64,000 bases of DNA from the NCBI RefSeq assembly GCF_032854445.1, contig NW_027018068.1, positions 31,678-95,677 of the forward strand, given 5' to 3'. The stretch is from Liolophura sinensis. Its lineage: Eukaryota; Mollusca; Polyplacophora; Chitonida; Chitonidae. Of this stretch, positions 50,701-63,930 are shown piece by piece. Under the pieces are notes generated by a model. The model worked only from the letters and a program-made list of their open reading frames with translations, searched no databases and was not told the DNA's origin. The position numbers and the translations under genes were made by a program. Numbering within the stretch: the stretch's first letter is position 1; each line of letters opens with the position of its first letter.

Positions 50701-52112
50701 TTGGGCCAGGTATCGGCAGCTGTTGAAAAATTGCCAATTTCCCTGGTTTCCATGGAGTAAGAGCCGTTGCTGTGCACGTGATTATGACATAAATGATCAT
50801 TCAATTGTCGCTACAGGCAAAAGTATTGGTCGGAGAGCAACGCGGTTTGCACCATTCGATTTCTCGTCACAAAATACGTCGGATTAGCCTCTTACCAGCA
50901 GCACTGGAACAATTTTTCCAATTTTGCATTTTTGCCTGGTCTTTTTGTTAATTGAAATCGGCTACACTGTACTCTGTACAATCGCGACTGGTCATTACTA
51001 TATTCAACTTTTGACTATAAGTTATGTGCCCTTCGGTAGCCCAGAAGACCTGAAATCTTTGGGCTAAGCCCATTTAACTCACCCAGCAATTGCCTTACTT
51101 CTAAGTGCAAGACAATCTCAATGTCTTTATCTACGTGTAGAAAAACCACACCATTTGTACGTGAGAAACACAAGGTACTTGATACAGTGTGCTGTAAAAA
51201 GTACAACTGAACACTGACCCACTTCAGTAAGGTGCCAAAAGATGCGGAATTGAGCCAGGCATCGGCAGCTGTTGAAAAATTGCAAATTTCCCTGGTTTCC
51301 ATGGAGTAAGAGCCGTTGCTGGGCACGTGATTATGACATAAATGATCATTCAATTGTCACTACAGCCAAAAGTATTGGTCGGAGAGCAACGCGGTTTGCA
51401 CCATTCGATTTCTCGTCACAAAATACGTCGGATTAGCCTCTTACCAGCAGCACTGGAACAGTTTTCGCACTTTTGCATTTTTGCCTGGTCTTTTTGTTAA
51501 TTGAAATCGGCTACACTGTACTCTGTACAATCGCGACTGGTCATTACTATATTCAACTTTTGACTATAAGTTATGTGCCCTTCGGTAGCCCAGAAGACCT
51601 GAAATCTTTGGGCTAAGCCCATTTAACTCACCCAGCAATTGTCTTACTTCTAAGTGCAAGACAATCTCAATGTCTTTATCTACGTGTAGAAAAACCACAC
51701 CATTTGTACGTGAGAAACACAAGGTTCTTGATACAGTCTGCTGTAAAAAGTACAACTGAACACTGACCCACTTCAGTAAGGTGCCAAAAGATGCGGAATT
51801 GAGCCAGGCATCGGCAGCTGTTGAAAAATTGCAAATTTCCCTGGTTTCCATGGAGTAAGAGCCGTTGCTGGGCACGTGATTATGACATAAATGATCATTC
51901 AATTGTCACTACAGCCAAAAGTATTGGTCGGAGAGCAACGCGGTTTGCACCATTCGATTTGTCGTCACAAAATACGTCGGATTAGCCTCTTACCAGCAGC
52001 ACTGGAACAGTTTTCGCACTTTTGCATTTTTGCCTGGTCTTTTTGTTAATTGAAATCGGCTACACTGTACTCTGTACAATCGCGACTGGTCATTACTATA
52101 TTCAACTTTTGA
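47721..52112 (+). repeat. Eight-unit block T-G-gS-A'-Y-T-S-S, first copy
   Basis: The block carries private variants ggtattggcagctg (47964), cattcagttgtcac (48603), gttttcgatctttt (48717), atcggcgacac (49311) and cgactgttcatt (49888). All of these recur in the same order about 12.1 kb downstream. A' denotes an A unit; here and in two later copies it has cccagaaattg. Confidence 0.85.
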
Positions 52113-55100
52113 CTATAAGTTATGTGCCCTTCGGTAGCCCAGAAGACCTGAAATCTTTGGGCCAAGCCCATTTAACTCACCCAGCAATTGTCTTAATTCT
52201 AAGTCCAAGACAATCTCAATGTCTTTATCTACGTGTAGAAAAACCACACCATTTGTACGTGAAAAACACAAGGTACTTGATACAGTCTGCTGTAAAAAGT
52301 ACAACTGACCACAGACCCACATGAATAAGGTGCCAAAAGATGCGGAATTGAGCCAGGCATCGGCAGCTGTTGAAAAATTGCAAATTTCCCTGGTTTCCAT
52401 GGAGTAAGAGCCGTTGCCGGGCACGTGATTATGACATAAATGATCATTCAATTGTCGCTACAGCCAAACGTATTGGCCGGAGAGCAACGCGGATTGCACC
52501 ATTCGATTTCTCGTCACAAAATACGTCGGATTAGCCTCTTACCAGCAGCACTGGAACAATTTTTCCAATTTTGCATTTTTGCCTGGTCTTTTTGTTAATT
52601 GAAATCGGCTACACTGTACTCTGTACAATCGCGACTGGTCATTACTATATTCAACTTTTGACTATAAGTTATGTGCCCTTCGGTAGCCCAGAAGACGTCA
52701 AATCTTTGGGCTAAGCCCATTTAACTCACCCAGCAATTGCCTTACTTCTAAGTGCAAGACAATCTCAATGTCTTTATCTACGTGTAGAAAAACCACACCA
52801 TTTGTACGTGACAAACACAAGGTTCTTGATACAGTCTGCTGTAAAAAGTACAACTGAACACTGACCCACTTCAGTAAGGTGCCAAAAGATGCGGAATTGA
52901 GCCAGGCATCGGCAGCTGTTGAAAAATTGCAAATTTCCCTGGTTTCCATGGAGTAAGAGCCGTTGCTGGGCACGTGATTATGACATAAATGATCATTCAA
53001 TTGTCACTACAGCCAAAAGTATTGGTCGGAGAGCAACGCGGTTTGCACCATTCGATTTGTCGTCACAAAATACGTCGGATTAGCCTCTTACCAGCAGCAC
53101 TGGAACAGTTTTCGCACTTTTGCATTTTTGCCTGGTCTTTTTGTTAATTGAAATCGGCTACACTGTACTCTGTACAATCGCGACTGGTCATTACTATATT
53201 CAACTTTTGACTATAAGTTATGTGCCCTTCGGTAGCCCAGAAGACCTGAAATCTTTGGGCCAAGCCCATTTAACTCACCCAGAAATTGTCTTAATTCTAA
53301 GTCCAAGACAATCTCAATGTCTTTATCTACGTGTAGAAAAACCACACCATTTGTACGTGAAAAACACAAGGTACTTGATACAGTCTGCTGTAAAAAGTAC
53401 AACTGACCACAGACCCACATGAATAAGGTGCCAAAAGATGCGGAATTGAGCCAGGCATCGGCAGCTGTTGAAAAATTGCAAATTTCCCTGGTTTCCATGG
53501 AGTAAGAGCCGTTGCCGGGCACGTGATTATGACATAAATGATCATTCAATTGTCACTACAGCCAAACGTATTGGCCGGAGAGCAACGCGGATTGCACCAT
53601 TCGATTTCTCGTCACAAAATACGTCGGATTAGCCTCTTACCAGCAGCACTGGAACAGTTTTTCCACTTTTGCATTTTTGCCTGGTCTTTTTGTTAATTGA
53701 AATCGGCTACACTGTACTCTGTACAATCGCGACTGTTCATTACTATATTCAACTTTTGACTATAAGTTATGTGCCCTTCGGTAGCCCAGAAGACCTGAAA
53801 TCTTTGGGCTAAGCCCATTTAACTCACCCAGCAATTGTCTTACTTCTAAGTGCAAGACAATCTCAATGTCTTTATCTACGTGTAGAAAAACCACACCATT
53901 TGTACATAAAAAACACAAGGTACTTGATACAGTCTGCTGTAAAAAGTACAACTAAACACTGACCCACTTCAGTAAGGTGCCAAAAGATGCGGAATTGAGC
54001 CAGGCATCGGCAGCTGTTGAAAAATTGCAAATTTCCCTGGTTTCCATGGAGTAAGAGCCGTTGCTGGGCACGTGATTATGACATAAATGATCATTCAATT
54101 GTCACTACAGCCAAAAGTATTGGTCGGAGAGCAACGCGGTTTGCACCATTCGATTTCTCGTCACAAAATACGTCGGATTAGCCTCTTACCAGCAGCACTG
54201 GAACAGTTTTCGCACTTTTGCATTTTTGCCTGGTCTTTTTGTTAATTGAAATCGGCTACACTGTACTCTGTACAATCGCGACTGGTCATTACTATATTCA
54301 ACTTTTGACTATAAGTTATGTGCCCTTCGGTAGCCCAGAAGACCTGAAATCTTTGGGCTAAGCCCATTTAACTCACCCAGCAATTGTCTTACTTCTAAGT
54401 GCAAGACAATCTCAATGTCTTTATCTACGTGTAGAAAAACCACACCATTTGTACGTGAGAAACACAAGGTTCTTGATACAGTCTGCTGTAAAAAGTACAA
54501 CTGAACACTGACCCACTTCAGTCAGGTGCCAAAAGATGCGGAATTGAGCCAGGCATCGGCAGCTGTTGAAAAAATTGCAAATTTCCCTGGTTTCCATGGA
54601 GTAAGAGCCGTTGCTGGGCACGTGATTATGACATAAATGATCATTCAATTGTCACTACAGCCAAAAGTATTGGTCGGAGAGCAACGCGGTTTGCACCATT
54701 CGATTTGTCGTCACAAAATACGTCGGATTAGCCTCTTACCAGCAGCACTGGAACAGTTTTCGCACTTTTGCATTTTTGCCTGGTCTTTTTGTTAATTGAA
54801 ATCGGCTACACTGTACTCTGTACAATCGCGACTGGTCATTACTATATTCAACTTTTGACTATAAGTTATGTGCCCTTCGGTAGCCCAGAAGACCTGAAAT
54901 CTTTGGGCCAAGCCCATTTAACTCACCCAGCAATTGTCTTAATTCTAAGTCCAAGACAATCTCAATGTCTTTATCTACGTGTAGAAAAACCACACCATTT
55001 GTACGTGAAAAACACAAGGTACTTGATACAGTCTGCTGTAAAAAGTACAACTGACCACAGACCCACATGAATAAGGTGCCAAAAGATGCGGAATTGAGCC

Positions 55101-55957
55101 AGGCATCGGCAGCTGTTGAAAAATTGCAAATTTCCCTGGTTTCCATGGAGTAAGAGCCGTTGCCGGGGCACGTGATTATGACATAAATGATCATTCAATT
55201 GTCGCTACAGCCAAACGTATTGGCCGGAGAGCAACGCGGATTGCACCATTCGATTTCTCGTCACAAAATACGTCGGATTAGCCTCTTACCAGCAGCACTG
55301 GAACAATTTTTCCAATTTTGCATTTTTGCCTGGTCTTTTTGTTAATTGAAATCGGCTACACTGTACTCTGTACAATCGCGACTGGTCATTACTATATTCA
55401 ACTTTTGACTATAAGTTATGTGCCCTTCGGTAGCCCAGAAGACGTCAAATCTTTGGGCTAAGCCCATTTAACTCACCCAGCAATTGCCTTACTTCTAAGT
55501 GCAAGACAATCTCAATGTCTTTATCTACGTGTAGAAAAACCACACCATTTGTACGTGAGAAACACAAGGTTCTTGATACAGTCTGCTGTAAAAAGTACAA
55601 CTGAACACTGACCCACTTCAGTAAGGTGCCAAAAGATGCGGAATTGAGCCAGGCATCGGCAGCTGTTGAAAAATTGCAAATTTCCCTGGTTTCCATGGAG
55701 TAAGAGCCGTTGCTGGGCACGTGATTATGACATAAATGATCATTCAATTGTCACTACAGCCAAAAGTATTGGTCGGAGAGCAACGCGGTTTGCACCATTC
55801 GATTTGTCGTCACAAAATACGTCGGATTAGCCTCTTACCAGCAGCACTGGAACAGTTTTCGCACTTTTGCATTTTTGCCTGGTCTTTTTGTTAATTGAAA
55901 TCGGCTACACTGTACTCTGTACAATCGCGACTGGTCATTACTATATTCAACTTTTGA
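52113..55957 (+). repeat. Seven units A-gS-A'-Y-S-A-gS with a 5-unit repeat
   Basis: The A-gS-A'-Y series starting at 52113 recurs from 54859, a shift of about 2746 bp or five units. Cues include caatttttccaatttt before each gS unit (52556, 55304), cccagaaattg (53278, 56025) and cgactgttcatt (53732, 56479). The unit at about 52662 has a private tgacaaacac. Confidence 0.8.
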
Positions 55958-58900
55958 CTATAAGTTATGTGCCCTTCGGTAGCCCAGAAGACCTGAAATC
56001 TTTGGGCCAAGCCCATTTAACTCACCCAGAAATTGTCTTAATTCTAAGTCCAAGACAATCTCAATGTCTTTATCTACGTGTAGAAAAAACCACACCATTT
56101 GTACGTGAAAAACACAAGGTACTTGATACAGTCTGCTGTAAAAAGTACAACTGACCACAGACCCACATGAATAAGGTGCCAAAAGATGCGGAATTGAGCC
56201 AGGCATCGGCAGCTGTTGAAAAATTGCAAATTTCCCTGGTTTCCATGGAGTAAGAGCCGTTGCCGGGCACGTGATTATGACATAAATGATCATTCAATTG
56301 TCACTACAGCCAAACGTATTGGCCGGAGAGCAACGCGGATTGCACCATTCGATTTCTCGTCACAAAATACGTCGGATTAGCCTCTTACCAGCAGCACTGG
56401 AACAGTTTTTCCACTTTTGCATTTTTGCCTGGTCTTTTTGTTAATTGAAATCGGCTACACTGTACTCTGTACAATCGCGACTGTTCATTACTATATTCAA
56501 CTTTTGACTATAAGTTATGTGCCCTTCGGTAGCCCAGAAGACCTGAAATCTTTGGGCTAAGCCCATTTAACTCACCCAGCAATTGTCTTACTTCTAAGTG
56601 CAAGACAATCTCAATGTCTTTATCTACGTGTAGAAAAACCACACCATTTGTACATAAAAAACACAAGGTACTTGATACAGTCTGCTGTTAAAAAGTACAA
56701 CTAAACACTGACCCACTTCAGTAAGGTGCCAAAAGATGCGGAATTGAGCCAGGCATCGGCAGCTGTTGAAAAATTGCAAATTTCCCTGGTTTCCATGGAG
56801 TAAGAGCCGTTGCTGGGCACGTGATTATGACATAAATGATCATTCAATTGTCACTACAGCCAAAAGTATTGGTCGGAGAGCAACGCGGTTTGCACCATTC
56901 GATTTCTCGTTACAAAATACGTCGGATTAGCCTCTTACCAGCAGCACTGGAACAGTTTTTCCACTTTTGCATTTTTGCCTGGTCTTTTTGTTAATTGAAA
57001 TCGGCTACACTGTACTCTGTACAATCGCGACTGGTCATTACTATATTCAACTTTTGACTATAAGTTATTTGCCCTTCGGTAGCCCAGAAGACCTGAAATC
57101 TTTGGGCTAAGCCCATTTAACTCACCCAGCAATTGTCTTACTTCTAAGTGCAAGACAATCTCAATGTCTTTATCTACGTGTAGAAAAACCACACCATTTG
57201 TACATAAAAAACACGAGGTACTTGATACAGTCTGCTGTAAAATGTACAACTAAACACTGACCCACATTTATAAGGTGCCAAAAGATGCGGAATTGGGCCA
57301 GGTATCGGCAGCTGTTGAAAATTGCCAATTTCCCTGGTTTCCATGGAGTAAGAGCCGTTGCTGTGCACGTGATTATGACATAAATGATCATCAATTGTCG
57401 CTACAGGCAAAAGTATTGGTCGGAGAGCAACGCGGTTTGCACCATTCGATTTCTCGTCACAAAATACGTCGGATTAGCCTCTTACCAGCAGCACTGGAAC
57501 AATTTTTCCAATTTTGCATTTTTGCCTGGTCTTTTTGTTAATTGAAATCGGCTACACTGTACTCTGTACAATCGCGACTGGTCATTACTATATTCAACTT
57601 TTGACTATAAAGTTATGTGCCCTTCGGTAGCCCAGAAGACCTGAAATCTTTGGGCTCAGCCCATTTAACTCACCAGCAATTGCCTTACTTCTAAGTGCAA
57701 GACAATCTCAATGTCTTTATCTACGTGTAGAAAAACCACACCATTTGTACGTGAGAAACACAAGGTACTTGATACAGTCTGCTGTAAAAAGTACAACTGA
57801 ACACTGACCCACTTCAGTAGGTGCCAAAAGATGCGGAATTGAGCCAGGCATCGGCAGCTGTTGAAAAATTGCAAATTTCCCTGGTTTCCATGGAGTAAGA
57901 GCCGTTGCTGGGCACGTGATTATGACATAAATGATCATTCAATTGTCACTACAGCCAAAAGTATTGGTCGGAGAGCAACGCGGTTTGCACCATTCGATTT
58001 CTCGTCACAAAATACGTCGGATAGCCTCTTACCAGCAGCCAACTGGAACAGTTTTCGCACTTTTTGCATTTTTGCCTGGTCTTTTTGTTAATTGAAATCG
58101 GCTACACTGTACTCTGTACAATCGCGACTGGTCATTACTATATTCAACTTTTGGACTATAAGTTATGTGCCCTTCGGTAGCCCAGAAGACCTGAAATCTT
58201 TGGGCTAAGCCCATTTAACTCACCCAGCAATTGTCTTACTTCTAAGTGCAAGACAATCTCAATGTCTTTATCTACGTGTAGAAAAACCACACCATTTGTA
58301 CGTGAGAAACACAAGGTTCTTGATACAGTCTGCTGTAAAAAGTACAACTGAACACTGACCCACTTCAGTAAGGTGCCAAAAGATGCGGAATTGAGCCAGG
58401 CATCGGCAGCTGTTGAAAAATTGCAAATTTCCCTGGTTTCCATGGAGTAAGAGCCGTTGCTGGGCACGTGATATGACATAAATGATCATTCAATTGTCAC
58501 TACAGCCAAAAGTATTGGTCGGAGAGCAACGCGGTTTGCACCATTCGATTTGTCGTCACAAAATACGTCGGATTAGCCTCTTACCAGCAGCACTGGAACA
58601 GTTTTCGCACTTTTGCATTTTTGCTGGTCTTTTTGTTAATTGAAATCGGCTACACTGTACTCTGTACAATCGCGACTGGTCATTACTATATTCAACTTTT
58701 GACTATAAGTTATGTGCCTTCGGTAGCCCAGAAGACCTGAAATCTTTGGGCCAAACCCATTTAACTCACCCAGCAATTGTCTTAATTCTAAGTCCAAGAC
58801 AATCTCAATGTCTTTATCTACGTGTAGAAAAACCACACCATTTGTACGTGAAAAACACAAGGTACTTGATACAGTCTGCTGTAAAAAGTACAACTGACCA

Positions 58901-59800
58901 CAGACCCACATGAATAAGGTGCCAAAAGATGCGGAATTGAGCCAGGCATCGGCAGCTGTTGAAAAATTGCAAATTTCCCTGGTTTCCATGGAGTAAGAGC
59001 CGTTGGCCGGGCACGTGATTATGACATAAATGATCATTCAATTGTCGCTACAGCCAAACGTATTGGCCGGAGAGCAACGCGGATTGCACCATTCGATTTC
59101 TCGTCACAAAATACGGTCGGATTAGCCTCTTACCAGCAGCACTGGAACAATTTTTTCCAATTTTGCATTTTTGCTGGTCTTTTTGTTAATTGAATCGGCT
59201 ACACTGTACTCTGTACAATCGCGACTGGTCATTACTATATTCAACTTTTGACTATAAGTTAAGTGCCCTTCGGTAGCCCAGAAGACGTCAATTCTTTGGG
59301 CTAAGCCCATTTAACTCACCCAGCAATTGCCTTACTTCTAAGTGCAAGACAATCTCAATGTCTTTATCTACGTGTAGAAAAACCACACCATTTGTACGTG
59401 GAGAAACACAAGTTCTTGATACAGTCTGCTGTAAAAAGTACAACTGAACACTGACCCACTTCAGTAAGGTGCCAAAAGATGCGGGAATTGAGCCAGGCAT
59501 CGGCAGCTGTTGAAAAATTGCAAAATTTCCCTGGTTTCCATGGAGTAAGAGCCGTTGCTGGGCACGTGATTATGACATAAATGATCATTCAATTGTCACT
59601 ACAGCCAAAAGTATTGGTCGGAGAGCAACGCTGTTTGCACCATTCGATTTGTCGTCACAAAATACGTCGGATTAGCCTCTTACCAGCAGCACTGGAACAG
59701 TTTTCGCACTTTTGCATTTTTGCCTGGTCTTTTTGTTAATTGAAATCGGCTACACTGTACTCTGTACAATCGCGACTGGTCATTACTATATTCAACTTTT
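55958..59800 (+). repeat. Seven-unit block A'-Y-T-S-S-A-gS, duplicate of 49368-53210
   Basis: Type order matches 49368-53210 unit for unit, at a shift of about 6590 bp or twelve units. The left part (to about 57.2 kb) is clean; from about 57.3 kb onward one-base indels appear in almost every unit, so exact boundaries are uncertain. Confidence 0.75.
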
Positions 59801-62800
59801 GACTATAAGTTATGTGCCCTTCGGTAGCCCCAGAAGACCTGAAATCTTTGGGCTAAGCCCATTTAACTCACCCAGCAATTGTCATACTTCTAAGTGCAAG
59901 ACAATCTCAATGTCTTTATCTACGTGTAGAAAAACCACACATTTGTACATAAAAAAACACGAGGTACTTGATACAGTCTGCTTGTAAAATGTACAACTAA
60001 ACACAGACCCACATTTATAAGGTGCCAAAAGATGCGGAATTGGCCAGGTATTGGCAGCTGTTTGGAAAAATTGCCAATTTCCCTGGTTTCATGGAGTAAG
60101 AGCCATTGCTGTGCACGTGATTATGACATAAATGATCATTCAATTGTCGCTACAGCAAAAGTATTGGTCGGAGAGCAACGCGGTTTGCACCATTCGATTT
60201 CTCGTCACAAAAATACGTCGGATTAGCCTCTTACCAGCTGCACTGGAACAATTTTTTCCAATTTTGCATTTTTGCCTGGTCTTTTTGTTAATTGAAATCG
60301 GCTACACATCGTACTCTGTACAATCGCGACTGGTCATTACTATATTCAACTTTTGACTATAAGTTATGTGCCCTTCGGTAGCCCAGAAGACCTGAAATCT
60401 TTGGGCTAAGCCCATTTAACTCACCCAGCAATTGCCTTACTTCTAAGTGCAAGACAATCTCAATGTCCTTTATCTACGTGTAGAAAAACCACACCATTTG
60501 TACGTGAGAAACACAAGGTACTTGATACAGTCTGCTGTAAAAAGTACAACTGAACACTGACCAACTTCAGTAGGTGCCAAAAGATGCGGATTGAGCCAGG
60601 CATCGGCAGCTGTTGAAAAATTGCAAATTTCCCTGGTTTCCATGGAGTAAGAGCCGTTGCTGGGCACGTGATTATGACATAAATGATCATTCAGTTGTCA
60701 CTACAGCCAAAAGTATTGGTCGGAGAGCAACGCGGTTTGCACCATTCGATTTCTCGTCACAAAATACGTCGGATTAGCCTCTTACCAGCAGCACTGGAAC
60801 AGTTTTCGATCTTTTGCATTTTTGCCTGGTCTTTTTGTTAATTGAAATCGGCTACACTGTACTCTGTTACAATCGCGACTGGTCATTACTATATTCAACT
60901 TTTGACTATAAGTTATGTGCCCCTTCGGTAGCCCAGAAGACGTCAAATCTTTGGGCTAAGCCATTTAACTCACCCAGCAATTGCCTTACTTCTAAGTGCA
61001 AGACAATCTCAATGTCTTTATCTACGTGTAGAAAAACCACACCATTTGTACGTGAGAAACACAAGGTTCTTGATACAGTCTGCTGTAAAAAGTACAACTG
61101 ACACTGACCCACTTCAGTAAGGTGCCAAAAGATGCGGAATTGAGCCAGGCATCGGCAGCTGTTGAAAAATTGCAAATTTCCCTGGTTTCCATGGAGTAAG
61201 AGCCGTTGCTGGGCACGTGATTATGACATAAATGATCATTCAATTGTCACTACAGCCAAAAGTATTGGTCGGAGAGCACGCGGTTTGCACCATTCGATTT
61301 GTCGTCACAAATACGTCGGATTAGCCCTCTTACCAGCAGCACTGGAACAGTTTTTGCACTTTTTGCATTTTTGCCTGGTCTTTTTGTTAATTGAAATCGG
61401 CGACACTGTACTCTGTACAATCGCGACTGGTCATTACTATATTCAACTTTTGACTATAAGTTATGTGCCCTTCGGTAGCCCAGAGAGACCTGAAATCTTT
61501 GGGCCAAGCCCATTTAACTCACCAGCAATTGTCTTACTTCTCAGGTCCAAGACAATCTCAATGTCTTTATCTACGTGTAGAAAAACCACACCATTTGTAC
61601 GTGAAAAACACAAGGTACTTGATACAGTCTGCTGTAAAAAGTACAACTGACCACAGACCCACATGAATAAGGTGCCAAAAGATGCGGAATTGAGCCAGGC
61701 ATCGGCAGCTGTTGAAAAATTGCAAATTTCCCTGGTTTCCATGGAGTAAGAGCCGTTGCCGGGCACGTGATTATGACATAAATGATCATTCAATTGTCCA
61801 CTACAGCCAAACGTATGGCCGGGAGGCAACGCGGATTGCACCATTCGATTTTCTCGTCACAAAATACGTCGGATTAGCCTCTTACCAGCAGCACTGGAAC
61901 AGTTTTTTCCACTTTGCATTTTGCCTGGTCTTTTTGTTAATTGAAATCGGCTACACTGTACTCTGTACAATCGCGACTGTTCATTACTATATTCAACTTT
62001 TGACTATAAGTTATGTGCCCTTCGTAGCCCAGAAGACCTGAAATCTTTGGGCTAAGCCCATTTAACTCACCCAGCAATTGTCTTACTTCTAAGTGCAAGA
62101 CAATCTCAATGTCTTTATCTACGTGTAGAAAAACCACACCATTTGTACATAAAAAACACAAGGTACTTGATACAGTCTGCTGTAAAAAGTACAACTAAAC
62201 ACTGACCCACTTCAGTAAGGTGCCAAAAAGATGCGGAATTGAGCCAGGCATCGGCCAGCTGTTGAAAAATTGCAAATTTCCCTGGTTTCCATGGAGTAAG
62301 AGCCGTTGCTGGGCACGTGATTATGACATAAATGATCATTCAATTGTCACTACAGCCAAAAGTATTGGTCGGAGAGCAACGCGGTTTGCACCATTCGATT
62401 TCTCGTTACAAAATACGTCGATTAGCCTCTTACCAGCAGCACTGGAACAGTTTTTCCACTTTTTGCATTTTTGCCTGGTCTTTTTGTTAATTGAAATCGG
62501 CCTACACTGTACTCTGTACAATCGCGACTGGTCATTACTATATTCAACTTTTGACTATAAGTTATGTGCCCTTCGGTAGCCAGAAGACCTGAAATCTTTG
62601 GGCTAAGCCCATTTAACTCACACCAGCAATTGTCTTACTTCTAAGTGCAAGACAATCTCAATGTCTTTATCTACGTGTAGAAAAACCACACCATTTGTAC
62701 ATAAAAAACACGAGGTACTTGATACAGTCTGCTGTAAAATGTACAACTAAACACTGACCCACATTATAAGGTGCCAAAAGATGCGGAATTGGGCCAGGTA

Positions 62801-63930
62801 TCGGCAAGCTGTTGAAAATTGCCAATTTCCCTGGTTTCCATGGAGTAAGAGCCGTTGCTGTGCACGTGATTATGACATAAATGATCATTCAATTGTCGCT
62901 ACAGGCAAAAGTATTGGTCGGAGAGCAACGCGGTTTGCACCATTCGATTTCTCGTCACAAAATACGTCGGATTAGCCTCTTACCAGCAGCACTGGAACAA
63001 TTTTTCCAATTTTGCATTTTTGCCTGGGTCTTTTTGTTAATTGAAATCGGCTACACTGTACTCTGTACAATCGCGACTGGTCATTACTATATTCAACTTT
63101 TGACTATAGTTATGTGCCTTCGGTAGCCAGAAGACCTGAAATCTTTGGGCTCAGCCCATTTAACTCACCCAGCAATTGCCTTAACTTCTAAGTGCAAGAC
63201 AATCTCAATGTCTTTATCTACGTGTAGAAAAACCACACCATTTGTACGTGAGAAACACAAGGCACTTGATACAGTCTGCTGTAAAAAGTACAACTGAACA
63301 CTGACCCACTTCAGTAAGGTGCCAAAAGATGCGGAATTGAGCCAGGCATCGGCAGCTGTTGAAAAATTGCAAATTTCCCTGGTTTCCATGGAGTAAGAGC
63401 GTTGCTGGGCACGTGATTATGATATAAATGATCATTCAATTGTCACTACAGCCAAAAGTATTGGTCGGAGAGCAACGCGGTTTGCACCATTCGATTTCTC
63501 GTCACAAAATACGTCGGATTAGCCTCTTACCAGCAGCACTGGAACAGTTTTCGCACTTTTGCATTTTTGCCTGGTCTTTTTGTTAATTGAAATCGGCTAC
63601 ACTGTACTCTGTACAATCGCGACTTGGTCATTACTATATTCAACTTTTGACTATAAGTTATGTGCCCTTCGGTAGCCCAGAAGACCTGAAATCTTTGGCT
63701 AAGCCCATTTAACTCACCCAGCAATTGTCTTACTTCTAAGTGCAAGACAATCTCAATGTCTTTATCTACGTGTAGAAAAACCACACCATTTGTACGTGAG
63801 AAACACAAGGTTCTTGATACAGTCTGCTGTAAAAAGTACAACTGAACACTGACCCACTTCAGTAAGGTGCCAAAAGATGCGGAATTGAGCCAGGCATCGG
63901 CAGCTGTTGAAAAATGCAAATTTCCCTGGT
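57300..63930. other. Second indel-rich interval, probable consensus errors
   Basis: One-base indels accumulate from about 57.3 kb. Examples are gatcatcaattg (57386), actataaagtt (57604), cggatagcc (58018), aactggaac (58039), gatatgac (58470), aaaaaaacacgagg (59949) and ttggccagg (60039). The matching clean copy at 47.7-52.1 kb lacks them. Changes are overwhelmingly indels, which argues for sequencing or assembly error over biological decay. Confidence 0.65.

Noticed and set aside
61162-61650. Longest frame in the window (162 codons)
   Set aside because: It exists only because one-base indels in an indel-rich interval join different frames of the satellite. The clean copy 12 kb upstream does not have it. 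The 143-codon frame at 27190-27621 also depends on local one-base losses.
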